Source: Phycicoccus jejuensis (GTDB taxonomy: Bacteria; Actinomycetota; Actinomycetes; Actinomycetales; Dermatophilaceae). Taken from it: a stretch of DNA of 64,000 bases. Made by a program: the position numbers and the translations under genes. The notes under the pieces are model-generated. The model worked only from the letters and a program-made list of their open reading frames with translations, had not been told where the DNA came from and made no database searches. Position 1 is the stretch's first letter. Every line of letters starts with the position of its first letter. The stretch covers positions 558,001 through 622,000 of the forward strand of contig NZ_JOEE01000001.1 in the NCBI RefSeq assembly GCF_000720925.1. Direction: 5' to 3'. Shown one piece after another: positions 49,671-59,096 of this stretch.

Positions 49671-50906
49671 GTGCCGACCACCCCCACCCGTACCGACGTC
49701 CTCGTCGTCGGCGCCGGCCCCGCGGGCGCCTCCGCCGCGGCCTGGGCCGCGCGCGCCGGCCGTGACGTCGTGCTCGCCGACGCCGCCACCTTCCCGCGTG
49801 ACAAGACCTGCGGCGACGGCCTGACCCCGCGCGCGGTCGCCGAGCTCGACCGGCTCGGCCTCGGCGACTGGGTGCGCTCGCACACCGTCAACCAGGGCCT
49901 GCGCGCGCACGGCTTCGGCCAGACGCTGCACCTGCCCTGGCCGGGGGGCACGCTGCCGTCGCACGGCTCGGCCGTGCCGCGGACCGAGCTCGACGCCGGA
50001 ATCCGCGAGGCCGCGCTCGACTCCGGCGCGACCGGCGTCGAGGGCGCCAAGGCGGTCGACGCCTCGCTCGAGGGCGGCCGCGTCCGGTCGGTCACCTTCC
50101 GCCGCGACGACGGCAGCACGCAGGAGATCGAGTGCGAGCGCCTCGTCGTCGCCGACGGGGTGCGCTCGGGCCTGGGCAAGGTCCTCGGCCGCGAGTGGCA
50201 CAAGGACACCGTCTACGCCGTCGCCGGCCGCTGCTACGTCGACTCCGACCGGGCCGACGACCCGTGGATCTCCAGCCACCTCGAGCTGCGCGGCGACGCC
50301 GGCGAGGCGCTGCCCGGCTACGGCTGGATCTTCCCGCTCGGCGGGGGGCAGGTGAACGTCGGCGTCGGCACGCTGGCCACGACCCGCCGCCCGGCGGAGG
50401 TCGCCATCAAGCCGCTCATGCGCCGGTACACCGACGAGCGCCGCGCCGACTTCGGGCTGACCGGCGAGCAGCGGATGCCGACGAGCGCGCTCCTGCCGAT
50501 GGGCGGCGCCGTGTCGAACGTCGCCGGACCGAACTGGGCGCTCGTCGGCGACGCCGCCGCGTGCGTCAACCCGCTCAACGGCGAGGGCATCGACTACGGC
50601 CTCGAGACCGGCCGGCTCGCGGCGCTGCACCTCGACGACGACCTCGCGACCGTGTGGCCGGCGCTGCTGCGCGACCACTACGGCGAGGCCTTCTCCATCG
50701 CCCGGCGGATGGCGGCGATCTTCACGGTGCCGCGCACGCTCGCCGCCCTCGGCCCCGTCGGCATGCGCAGCGACTGGCTGATGACGCTCGCGCTGCGCTG
50801 GATGGGCAACCTCATCACGGACGAGGACCGCGACGCCTCCGCGCGCATCTGGCGCTGGGCCGGCCGGCGCTCGGTCGCCGTCGACGCCCGCCCGCCCTTC
50901 ACCTGA
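49671..50906 (+). CDS. geranylgeranyl reductase-like flavoprotein (probable menaquinone saturase MenJ)
   Basis: 411 residues. TDVLVVGAGPAGASAAAWAARAGRDVVLAD is the FAD-binding N-terminus, DKTCGDGLTPRAVAELDRLG the following segment typical of GGR, and LVGDAAACVNPLNGEGIDYGLETG the C-terminal FAD/substrate region. In M. tuberculosis the equivalent MenJ (Rv0561c) reduces a double bond of the menaquinone prenyl tail. The gene lies between menD and menF, so a quinone role is likely here too. The GTG start is set by GAGAAT. Confidence 0.88.
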   Translation: MPTTPTRTDVLVVGAGPAGASAAAWAARAGRDVVLADAATFPRDKTCGDGLTPRAVAELDRLGLGDWVRSHTVNQGLRAHGFGQTLHLPWPGGTLPSHGSAVPRTELDAGIREAALDSGATGVEGAKAVDASLEGGRVRSVTFRRDDGSTQEIECERLVVADGVRSGLGKVLGREWHKDTVYAVAGRCYVDSDRADDPWISSHLELRGDAGEALPGYGWIFPLGGGQVNVGVGTLATTRRPAEVAIKPLMRRYTDERRADFGLTGEQRMPTSALLPMGGAVSNVAGPNWALVGDAAACVNPLNGEGIDYGLETGRLAALHLDDDLATVWPALLRDHYGEAFSIARRMAAIFTVPRTLAALGPVGMRSDWLMTLALRWMGNLITDEDRDASARIWRWAGRRSVAVDARPPFT

Positions 50907-50920
50907 CCGACCCCGACCCC

Positions 50921-51036
50921 GTGGCGTCGAGGGCGCAGGCGGTCGCCGGGGCTGCCGCTTCCGCACTCGACGCGAAAGTCCGTGGCGTCGAGGGCGCAGG
51001 CGGTCGCCGGGGCCGCCGCATCCGCACTCGACGCGA
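50921..51036. repeat. two tandem 61-bp palindromic repeat units
   Basis: Units start at 50921 and 50982, each reading GTGGCGTCGAGGGCGCAGGC, a GGTCGCCGGGG centre and CCGC(T/A)TCCGCACTCGACGCG. The copies differ at 2-3 positions inside, and within each unit GCGTCGAG..GCG and CGC.CTCGACGC are inverted repeats. The family also has a member at 28325 and a related palindrome at 27776. It separates the convergent menJ-like and menF genes. Confidence 0.85.
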
Positions 51037-51047
51037 AGGGGCCGCGA

Positions 51048-52367
51048 TCAGGGGGCGTCGGCGGTGAGGGCGTCGCGCATCGGCACGAGCTTGGCCGAGG
51101 ACTCGGCGAGCTCGTCGTCGGGGTCGGACCCCGCGACGATGCCGCAGCCGGCGAACAGCCGCATCCGCGAGGCGTCGTCCCGGTCGACCGCCCCGCACCG
51201 CAGGGCGATGCCCCACTCGCCGTCGCCGGCGGCGTCGATCCACCCGACCGGGCCGGCGTAGCGCCCGCGGTCCATGTGCTCGAGCTCGGTGATGACGTCG
51301 TCGGCGACGAGCCGCGGCGTGCCGCACACGGCCGCGGAGGGATGGAGCGAGGCCGCGAGGGTCAGCGACGAGGTGTCGTCGACGAGCACCCCGGCCACGT
51401 CGGTGGCCAGGTGCATGACGTTGGACAGGTGCAGGACGAAGGGCGCCTCGGGCACGTTCATCGACGAGCAGTGCGGCGCCAGCGCGTCGGCCACGGACCG
51501 CACCGCGTACTCGTGCTCCTCGAGGTCCTTCGACGAGCGGGCCAGCGACGCCGCGAGCGCGAGGTCGTGGGCGTCGTCCCCGGTCGGCCGGATGGTCCCC
51601 GCGAGCACCCGCGACGTCACGAGCCCCTTCTCGCGGCGCACGAGCAGCTCGGGCGTCGCGCCGACGAGGCCGTCGACCGCGAAGACCCACGTCGTGTCGT
51701 AGCGCTCCGCGAGCCGGTGCAGCAGCCAGCGGACGTCGAGCGGCGAGCGGGTGGTCACGCCGAGGTCGCGGGCGAGCACGACCTTGTCGAGCTCGCCGGC
51801 GGTGATGCGCGCGACGGCGGTCGCGACGGCGGCGGACCAGTCGGCGGCGGAGAGCGCGCCGTCGGAGAAGGCGACGTCGACGGGGCGCAGGGGCGCCGGC
51901 TGCGGGGCGACCTGGGCCGCGCCGGGGACGGCGGCGCCGGCGCTCATCGTCGTCAGCCAGGCGACCTCGCCGCGACGTCCGACGACGACCTCGGGGACGA
52001 CGAGCGTGCCGCCCTCGGCCGACCCGGCCGCGTAGGCGACGGACCCGAAGGCCACCGGGCCGGTGCCGGGCAGGTCGACCTCGTCGCGCACGACGGCGCC
52101 GTCGACGAGCCCGCTCCACCAGCGCTCGAGCTCGCCGAACCGGTCGGGCCCGACGGCGACGTGCGACGCGGCGCGGCCCCACCCGACGAGGCCCTCGCCG
52201 CGGCGCACCCAGGAGCACGCGTCGGTCGGGCCGCCCGCCGGGAGGACGGCCAGCAGGTCCGCGGCGAGCGCGGCGTCCAGCGGCACGGTCCGGGCCACGA
52301 GGGGGGCCGCCGGGGCGTGCACCGCCGGTGCGGAGGGGGCCGGCCGGCCCGCGGGGAGCGAGGTCAT
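51048..52367 (-). CDS. menF: isochorismate synthase
   Basis: 439 residues of the chorismate-utilising family. Conserved blocks: [19 protein letters not shown] (~240), [63 protein letters not shown] and WGIALRC with [15 protein letters not shown], the Mg and chorismate-binding residues. It isomerises chorismate to isochorismate for MenD; it could also serve siderophore synthesis, but the men setting favours menaquinone. It ends at the tandem repeat and is divergent from menG. Confidence 0.93.
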   Translation of the reverse strand: MTSLPAGRPAPSAPAVHAPAAPLVARTVPLDAALAADLLAVLPAGGPTDACSWVRRGEGLVGWGRAASHVAVGPDRFGELERWWSGLVDGAVVRDEVDLPGTGPVAFGSVAYAAGSAEGGTLVVPEVVVGRRGEVAWLTTMSAGAAVPGAAQVAPQPAPLRPVDVAFSDGALSAADWSAAVATAVARITAGELDKVVLARDLGVTTRSPLDVRWLLHRLAERYDTTWVFAVDGLVGATPELLVRREKGLVTSRVLAGTIRPTGDDAHDLALAASLARSSKDLEEHEYAVRSVADALAPHCSSMNVPEAPFVLHLSNVMHLATDVAGVLVDDTSSLTLAASLHPSAAVCGTPRLVADDVITELEHMDRGRYAGPVGWIDAAGDGEWGIALRCGAVDRDDASRMRLFAGCGIVAGSDPDDELAESSAKLVPMRDALTADAP

Positions 52368-52427
52368 CAGCAGACAACGATACGGCGCGGTGCGGGGCCC
52401 TCCGGCATCGGTGGGAGGATGGCCACC
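52368..52427. other. menF-menG divergent spacer
   Basis: Sixty bases between divergent genes. On the minus strand TATCGT (52377-52382) lies nine bases from the menF ATG, so a short-leader promoter is possible; on the plus strand GGGAGG is the menG ribosome binding site. No operator-like dyad was recognised. Confidence 0.35.
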
Positions 52428-53132
52428 ATGTCCCGCGCCTCCCTCGAGAAGGACCCCCGCGACGTCGCGTCGATGTTCGACGACGTCGCCGACCGCTACG
52501 ACGTGACGAACGACGTCCTCTCCCTCGGCCAGGACCGGCTGTGGCGCCGGGCCGTCGTCGCCGCGTGCGACGCGAGGCCCGGCCAGCGCGTCCTCGACAT
52601 CGCCGCCGGCACCGGCACGAGCAGCGAGCCGTTCGCCGACTCCGGCGTCGACGTCGTCCCGGCCGACTTCTCCCTCGGGATGCTCCGCGTCGGCCACCGG
52701 CGCCGCTCGGACCTCGGGTTCACCGCCGCCGACGCGATGCGCCTGCCCTTCGCCGACGACTCCTTCGACGTCGTGACGATGAGCTTCGGCCTGCGCAACG
52801 TCGCCGAGCCGTCCGTCGCCCTGCGCGAGTTCCTCCGGGTGACCAGGCCCGGAGGCCGCCTCGTGGTCTGCGAGTTCAGCAGCCCGACGAACAAGGCCTT
52901 CCGCCGCGTCTACTCGACCTACCTCATGGGCTCGCTGCCGCGGATCGCCCGCGCGGTCAGCTCCAACCCCGACTCCTACGTCTACCTCGCCGAGTCCATC
53001 CAGGCCTGGCCGGACCAGCGGGGTCTCGCCCGGCAGGTGGCGGACGCCGGCTGGGGGGCCGTCCAGTGGCGCGACCTGAGCGGTGGGATCGTCGCCCTGC
53101 ACCGCGCGACCAAGCCGGTCGTCAAGGGTTAG
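52428..53132 (+). CDS. menG: demethylmenaquinone methyltransferase (MenG/UbiE)
   Basis: 234 residues. Signatures: [22 protein letters not shown] (~20), [15 protein letters not shown] (motif I, ~52), [26 protein letters not shown] and the UbiE-type [24 protein letters not shown] region. It adds the last methyl group of menaquinone using SAM. I prefer the ATG at 52428 to 52419, since GGGAGG at 52413-52418 has correct nine-base spacing only from it. It is divergent from menF and upstream of nuoA. Confidence 0.95.
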   Translation: MSRASLEKDPRDVASMFDDVADRYDVTNDVLSLGQDRLWRRAVVAACDARPGQRVLDIAAGTGTSSEPFADSGVDVVPADFSLGMLRVGHRRRSDLGFTAADAMRLPFADDSFDVVTMSFGLRNVAEPSVALREFLRVTRPGGRLVVCEFSSPTNKAFRRVYSTYLMGSLPRIARAVSSNPDSYVYLAESIQAWPDQRGLARQVADAGWGAVQWRDLSGGIVALHRATKPVVKG

Positions 53133-53143
53133 GCATACCTCAG

Positions 53144-53172
53144 TTCGGGCGCCGCGAGGGGCGTCCTAGACT
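53144..53172 (+). promoter_or_regulatory. probable nuo promoter
   Basis: TAGACT (53167-53172) is a near-consensus -10, with a weak -35 TTCGGG at 53144-53149 and a 17-base spacer. Transcription would start near 53179, just before the Rex-box. TAGGAT at 53295-53300 is a second -10-like hexamer. Confidence 0.45.
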
Positions 53173-53181
53173 TCCGACCGT

Positions 53182-53199
53182 TCGTGAACACGTTCACAA
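53182..53199. promoter_or_regulatory. Rex operator upstream of nuoA
   Basis: TCGTGAACACGTTCACAA matches TTGTGAAnnnnTTCACAA at 17 of 18 positions considered (one mismatch, T to C at position 2). It sits just after the candidate -10 TAGACT, a position where Rex would block initiation. Rex is encoded at 22.0 kb in this window. Confidence 0.85.
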
Positions 53200-53232
53200 G
53201 CATCCGAGGGACCTGTGACCTGCACTGACCGC

Positions 53233-53266
53233 GCGTCTCGACGCGCCGTGGCCGGGGGCGAGACGC
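53233..53266 (+). promoter_or_regulatory. inverted repeat in nuo leader
   Basis: GCGTCTCG (53233-53240) and CGAGACGC (53259-53266) are perfect arms with an 18-base loop in the ~200-base untranslated leader of nuoA. A leader hairpin of unknown function. Confidence 0.35.
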
Positions 53267-53378
53267 CCCTGGGTGCGCCGTCGGTCAACGCCCCTAGGAT
53301 GGCGGGGACGCCGTGTGCGGCCCCGGCGCCCGTCGACCACCCGTCGCACCCGAGCAGCGAAAGGGGAGTTCGCCCGCG

Positions 53379-53741
53379 ATGAGCAATCCCTACGTCCCCC
53401 TCCTCATCCTCCTGGCGCTCGGCTTCGGCTTCGCGGCGCTGTCGGTGGGGACGAGCCTGGTCGTCGGACCGAAGCGCTACAACCGCGCCAAGCTCGAGGC
53501 CTACGAGTGCGGCATCCAGCCGACGCCCCGCGCCGCCGGCGGCGGGCGCGTGCCGATCAAGTACTTCCTGACCGCGATGCTCTTCATCATCTTCGACATC
53601 GAGTCGGTCTTCCTCTACCCGTTCGCCGTGGCCTTCGACCAGCTGGGCCTGTTCGCCCTCGTCGAGATGGTCCTGTTCATCATCACGGTGTTCGTCGCCT
53701 ACGCCTACGTCTGGAAGCGGGGTGGGCTCGAGTGGGACTGA
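53379..53741 (+). CDS. nuoA: NADH-quinone oxidoreductase subunit A
   Basis: 120 residues with three helices. [21 protein letters not shown] (the conserved ECG loop) and [22 protein letters not shown] define NuoA/ND3. It belongs to the membrane arm of complex I near the quinone cavity. The ATG at 53379 has AAAGGGGAG upstream. It opens the nuo operon behind the Rex-controlled promoter. Confidence 0.97.
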   Translation: MSNPYVPLLILLALGFGFAALSVGTSLVVGPKRYNRAKLEAYECGIQPTPRAAGGGRVPIKYFLTAMLFIIFDIESVFLYPFAVAFDQLGLFALVEMVLFIITVFVAYAYVWKRGGLEWD

Positions 53742-53781
53742 GCACCGCCCGCACAACCGTCAACACCGCCGAGGAGGCGTG

Positions 53782-54381
53782 ATGGGACTCGAGGAGAAGC
53801 TGCCCGCAGGGTTCGTCCTGACGACGCTCGAGAACGTCGCCGGGTACATGCGCAAGGCCTCGATCTGGCCGGCGACCTTCGGGCTCGCCTGCTGCGCGAT
53901 CGAGATGATGGCCGTCGGCACGCCCGACTACGACATCGCCCGCTTCGGCATGGAGCGGTTCTCGGCCACGCCGCGCCAGGCGGACCTGATGATCGTCGCC
54001 GGGCGGGTCAGCCAGAAGATGGCGCCCGTCGTCCGCCAGGTCTACGACCAGATGCCGAACCCCAAGTGGGTCATCTCGATGGGCGTCTGCGCCTCCTCGG
54101 GCGGCATGTTCAACAACTACGCCATCGTCCAGGGCGTCGACCACGTCATCCCGGTCGACATCTACCTGCCGGGCTGCCCGCCGCGCCCCGAGATGCTGCT
54201 CAACGCGATCATCGAGCTCCACGACCAGATCCAGAACAGCAAGCTCGGCGTCAACCGCGTCGCCGCCGCCCGCGCCGCCGAGGAGGCCGCCCTGCGCGCC
54301 ACCCCGACCTCGCTCATGGCGCCGACCCACGACCACCTCGCGCACCTCGCGGCGCCGGCCGGGAAGAACCTCCTCGCATGA
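53782..54381 (+). CDS. nuoB: NADH-quinone oxidoreductase subunit B
   Basis: 199 residues. The N2 4Fe-4S ligands lie in [10 protein letters not shown] (two adjacent Cys), [12 protein letters not shown] and LPGCPPRPE. NuoB couples cluster N2 to quinone in the peripheral arm. The C-terminal ~40 residues are an actinobacterial extension. GAGGAGG precedes the ATG. It overlaps nuoC by four bases. Confidence 0.97.
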   Translation: MGLEEKLPAGFVLTTLENVAGYMRKASIWPATFGLACCAIEMMAVGTPDYDIARFGMERFSATPRQADLMIVAGRVSQKMAPVVRQVYDQMPNPKWVISMGVCASSGGMFNNYAIVQGVDHVIPVDIYLPGCPPRPEMLLNAIIELHDQIQNSKLGVNRVAAARAAEEAALRATPTSLMAPTHDHLAHLAAPAGKNLLA

Positions 54382-55208
54382 GCGACGCCAAGGACCCCAA
54401 GCACCTCGAGAGCGGCGAGGGCGCCCCGGTGCCCGACAAGGCCCTCGACACCGCGGCCACCCGCACCGACGACGACCCCCGCTCGTCCGACACCGCGCAG
54501 CACACCGGCGGCGGCCGCGTCGTCGAGCTCGCCGGCGCCGACTCCGAGCCGGTGCAGATCGGTGAGCGGCGCGGCATGTTCGGCGCGACCCGCGGCCAGG
54601 ACACCACGGGCTACGGCGGCCTCGTCACCCCGACGCTCCTGCCCGGCGCCTCCCCCCGCCCGTACGGCGGCTACTACGACGAGGTCGCCGACCTCCTCGG
54701 CACCGCCCTCGAGGCCGGCCCCGGTCTCGGCGCCGCCGTCGAGAAGGTCGTCGTCGACCGCGGCGAGATGACCGTCTTCGTGCGGCGCGAGCACCTCCTC
54801 GAGGTCGCCCGCGTCCTGCGCGACCACCCGGGCCTGCGCTTCGAGATGTGCATGGGCGCCTCCGGCGTCCACTACCCCGGCGAGACCGGGCGCGAGCTCC
54901 ACGTCGTCTACCCGCTGCTGTCGATCACCCACGGCAGCCGCCGGGTCCGCCTCGAGGTCACCTGCCCCGACGACGACGCGCACGTCCCCTCGCTCGTGAG
55001 CATCTGGCCGGGCAACGACTGGCACGAGCGCGAGACCTGGGACATGTTCGGGATCGAGTTCGACGGCCACCCGGCCCTGACCCGCATCCTCATGCCCGAC
55101 GACTGGCCGGGCCACCCGCAGCGCAAGGACTACCCCCTCGGCGGCATCCCCGTCGAGTACAAGGGCGGCACCGTCCCGCCGCCGGACCAGCGGAGGGCGT
55201 ACAGCTGA
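54378..55208 (+). CDS. nuoC: NADH-quinone oxidoreductase subunit C
   Basis: 276 residues. The conserved core ([54 protein letters not shown]) fits NuoC/30 kDa; the DMFGI-F-GHP and D-W-GHP-RKDYPL elements are diagnostic. The first ~70 residues are a low-complexity acidic N-terminal extension as in other actinobacteria. It is separate from NuoD, unlike the E. coli fusion. TGATG links it to nuoD. Confidence 0.96.
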   Translation: MSDAKDPKHLESGEGAPVPDKALDTAATRTDDDPRSSDTAQHTGGGRVVELAGADSEPVQIGERRGMFGATRGQDTTGYGGLVTPTLLPGASPRPYGGYYDEVADLLGTALEAGPGLGAAVEKVVVDRGEMTVFVRREHLLEVARVLRDHPGLRFEMCMGASGVHYPGETGRELHVVYPLLSITHGSRRVRLEVTCPDDDAHVPSLVSIWPGNDWHERETWDMFGIEFDGHPALTRILMPDDWPGHPQRKDYPLGGIPVEYKGGTVPPPDQRRAYS

Positions 55209-56587
55209 TGACGACCCACGAGTACGACACCGTCGCCGAGGACCTCACGGTCACCGACCCCTACGGCGCATCCGTCGACGACGACACCGAGGGCGCGCGC
55301 GTCTTCACCGTCTCCGGCGGCGACTGGAACGACCTCGTCGACGAGGCCACCGCCCTCCACGAGGAGCGGATCGTCGTCAACATGGGCCCGCAGCACCCGT
55401 CGACCCACGGCGTGCTCCGGCTCATCCTCGAGCTCGACGGCGAGACGGTGACCGAGGCCCGCGCGGGCATCGGCTACCTGCACACCGGCATCGAGAAGAA
55501 CATGGAGTTCCGCACCTGGACGCAGGGCGTGACGTTCTGCACCCGGATGGACTACCTGACCCCGATGTTCCAGGAGGCGGCCTACTGCCTCTCGGTCGAG
55601 CGCCTGCTCGGCATCGAGGACCGGATCCCGGAGCGCGCCTCGATCATCCGCGTCATGATGATGGAGCTCACCCGCGTCAACTCCCACCTCGTCGCCCTCG
55701 GCACCGGTGGCATGGAGATGGGCGCGACGACGGTCATGACCGTCGGCTTCCGCGAGCGCGAGCGCATCCTGCGCGTCTTCGAGGCCATCACCGGCCTGCG
55801 GATGAACAACGCCTACATCCGCCCCGGCGGCGTGGCGCAGGACGTCCCCCACGGCGCGGTCGACATGGTCCGCGAGGTGATCGCCGAGCTGCGCACCGGC
55901 CTCGGTGAGCTCGAGAAGCTCCTCAACGAGAACCCGCTGCTCAAGGGCCGCACCGTCGGCGTCGGCTACCTCGACCTCACCGGCTGCATCGCCCTCGGCG
56001 TCACCGGCCCGGTGCTGCGCTCGACCGGCCTGCCGCACGACCTGCGCAAGGCCACGCCGTACTGCGGGTACGAGACCTACGACTTCGAGGTCGTCACCCG
56101 CACCGGTTGCGACGCCTACGACCGCCTGCGCATCCGCATCGACGAGATGTACGAGTCGCTGAAGATCGTCGAGCAGTGCCTCGAGCGCCTCCAGCGCACC
56201 GACGGCCAGCCGGTCATGGTCGAGGACAAGAAGATCGCGTGGCCGGCGCAGCTGTCGGTCGGCGGCGACGGCCAGGGCAACAGCCTCGACCACATCCGCG
56301 AGATCATGGGCACCTCGATGGAGGCGCTGATCCACCACTTCAAGCTCGTCACCGAGGGCTTCCGGGTCCCCCCGGGCCAGGCCTACGTCGCGGTCGAGTC
56401 CGCGAAGGGCGAGCTGGGCTGCCACACCGTCTCCGACGGCGGCACCCGCCCCTACCGGGCGCACTTCCGCGACCCGAGCTTCAACAACCTCCAGGCCACG
56501 GCCGCGATGTGCGAGGGCTCGCAGGTCGCCGACGTCATCGTCGCCGTCGCCTCCATCGACCCCGTCATGGGAGGTGTCGACCGCTGA
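55208..56587 (+). CDS. nuoD: NADH-quinone oxidoreductase subunit D
   Basis: 459 residues. [22 protein letters not shown] (~60), [17 protein letters not shown], the ERxSI-like region, and [10 protein letters not shown] at the end are NuoD/49 kDa signatures; the quinone-binding His and Tyr sit in HPSTHG and the [11 protein letters not shown] region. It starts with a ~45-residue unconserved acidic leader. The ATG at 55208 overlaps the nuoC stop; the last codon region overlaps nuoE in turn (TGATG). Confidence 0.97.
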   Translation: MTTHEYDTVAEDLTVTDPYGASVDDDTEGARVFTVSGGDWNDLVDEATALHEERIVVNMGPQHPSTHGVLRLILELDGETVTEARAGIGYLHTGIEKNMEFRTWTQGVTFCTRMDYLTPMFQEAAYCLSVERLLGIEDRIPERASIIRVMMMELTRVNSHLVALGTGGMEMGATTVMTVGFRERERILRVFEAITGLRMNNAYIRPGGVAQDVPHGAVDMVREVIAELRTGLGELEKLLNENPLLKGRTVGVGYLDLTGCIALGVTGPVLRSTGLPHDLRKATPYCGYETYDFEVVTRTGCDAYDRLRIRIDEMYESLKIVEQCLERLQRTDGQPVMVEDKKIAWPAQLSVGGDGQGNSLDHIREIMGTSMEALIHHFKLVTEGFRVPPGQAYVAVESAKGELGCHTVSDGGTRPYRAHFRDPSFNNLQATAAMCEGSQVADVIVAVASIDPVMGGVDR

Positions 56588-57770
56588 TGGCCGGCGACTT
56601 CGGTCTGCAGTCCGCTTCCGGTCACCTCACGGTGCCCGAGGAGTCCAAGGAGCGTTACCCCGCCGACGTCGAGGCGACCTTCCGCGCCGACGCCGCGGAG
56701 GTCATCGCCCGCTACCCGCAGAAGCGCTCGGCGCTCCTGCCGCTGCTGCACCTCGTGCAGTCGGTCGACGGCTACGTCACCGGTCGGGGCATCGACCTGT
56801 GCGCGGAGCTGCTCGACCTGACGACCGCCGAGGTCAGCGGGGTTGCGACGTTCTACACGCAGTACAAGCGCCACCCCAACGGCGAGTACACGGTCGGCGT
56901 CTGCACCAACACCCTCTGCGCGGTCATGGGCGGCGACGAGATCTGGGACGCCGTCTCGGAGCACCTCGGGATCGGCCACGACGAGACGACCGAGGACGGC
57001 AAGATCACCCTCGAGCGCGTCGAGTGCAACGCCGCGTGCGACTACGCGCCGGTCGTCATGGCGAACTGGGAGTTCTTCGACAACCAGACGCCGGACTCCA
57101 CCAAGGAGCTCGTCGACGACCTGCGCGCCGGCAAGGAGGTCCGCCCCACCCGCGGCCCGAACCGCCTGTGCACCTTCAAGCAGGTCAGCCGCACGCTCGC
57201 CGGTTTCTCCGACGGGCTCGCCGACGAGGGCGTGGGTGCCGGTCCGGCCTCGCTCCTCGGCCTCGAGATCGCCCAGCGCAACGGCTGGAGCGCCCCCGAG
57301 GGCGAGGGTGCGCACGCCTCCGCCTTCGCGCACGGCTCCGGGTCCGCGCCCGCCGCCACCGACGAGGCCCCGGGCAGCACCGAGACCACGCCGGCCAGCG
57401 ACGACGCCAAGGCCGACAAGGCCGAGCCCGCCGCGCAGCGTGACGAGACCGACGACACCCCCGGCGAGAAGCACGAGGGCGACGCGAAGGCCGCGGACGA
57501 CAGCGACGACGCGACCCCCACGAAGGACGATGGCCCCGCCGTCGTCTCGACGGGTGACGGCGTCCAGGGCGTGGCCCGCCAGGCCGAGGCGAAGGCCGAC
57601 GCCGTCGACGTCGCCCCCGGCCAGAAGTCCGAGCCGACCGGCAAGGCCCGCCGCGCCGTCGTCTCGGCCCAGACGGCCAGCGTCCCGACCGACCACGACG
57701 CCTCGCCCGAGGCGACCCTCTTCGACGCCACCGGCGACGACACCGACGACAGCGACGGGAAGGGCAAGTG

Positions 57771-57771
<1 letters not shown>
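56587..57771 (+). CDS. nuoE: NADH-quinone oxidoreductase subunit E with long acidic C-terminal tail
   Basis: 394 residues. Residues 1-~210 are NuoE: RYPQKRSALLPLLHLVQ, ATFYTQYKRHPNGEY, then the 2Fe-2S cysteines CTNTLC (~113-118) and ECNAACDYAPVVM (~145-153). Residues ~235-394 have no recognisable domain; they are Ala/Asp/Glu/Lys/Thr-rich and likely disordered. Typical NuoE is 160-250 residues, so the tail is an unusual extension. The ATG overlaps the nuoD stop, the end overlaps nuoF. Confidence 0.95.

Positions 57772-59092
<1,321 letters not shown>

Positions 59093-59096
<4 letters not shown>

Noticed and set aside
50921..51036. Tandem repeats as an origin or iteron array
   Set aside because: Only two copies, self-complementary, no DnaA boxes and no replication genes nearby.
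52419..52428. Earlier ATG at 52419 as start of menG
   Set aside because: GGGAGG is directly adjacent to it; the ATG at 52428 has proper nine-base spacing.
53295..53300. TAGGAT as the main nuoA -10
   Set aside because: No suitable -35 is found and it lies 113 bases past the Rex-box; kept only as a possible secondary promoter.
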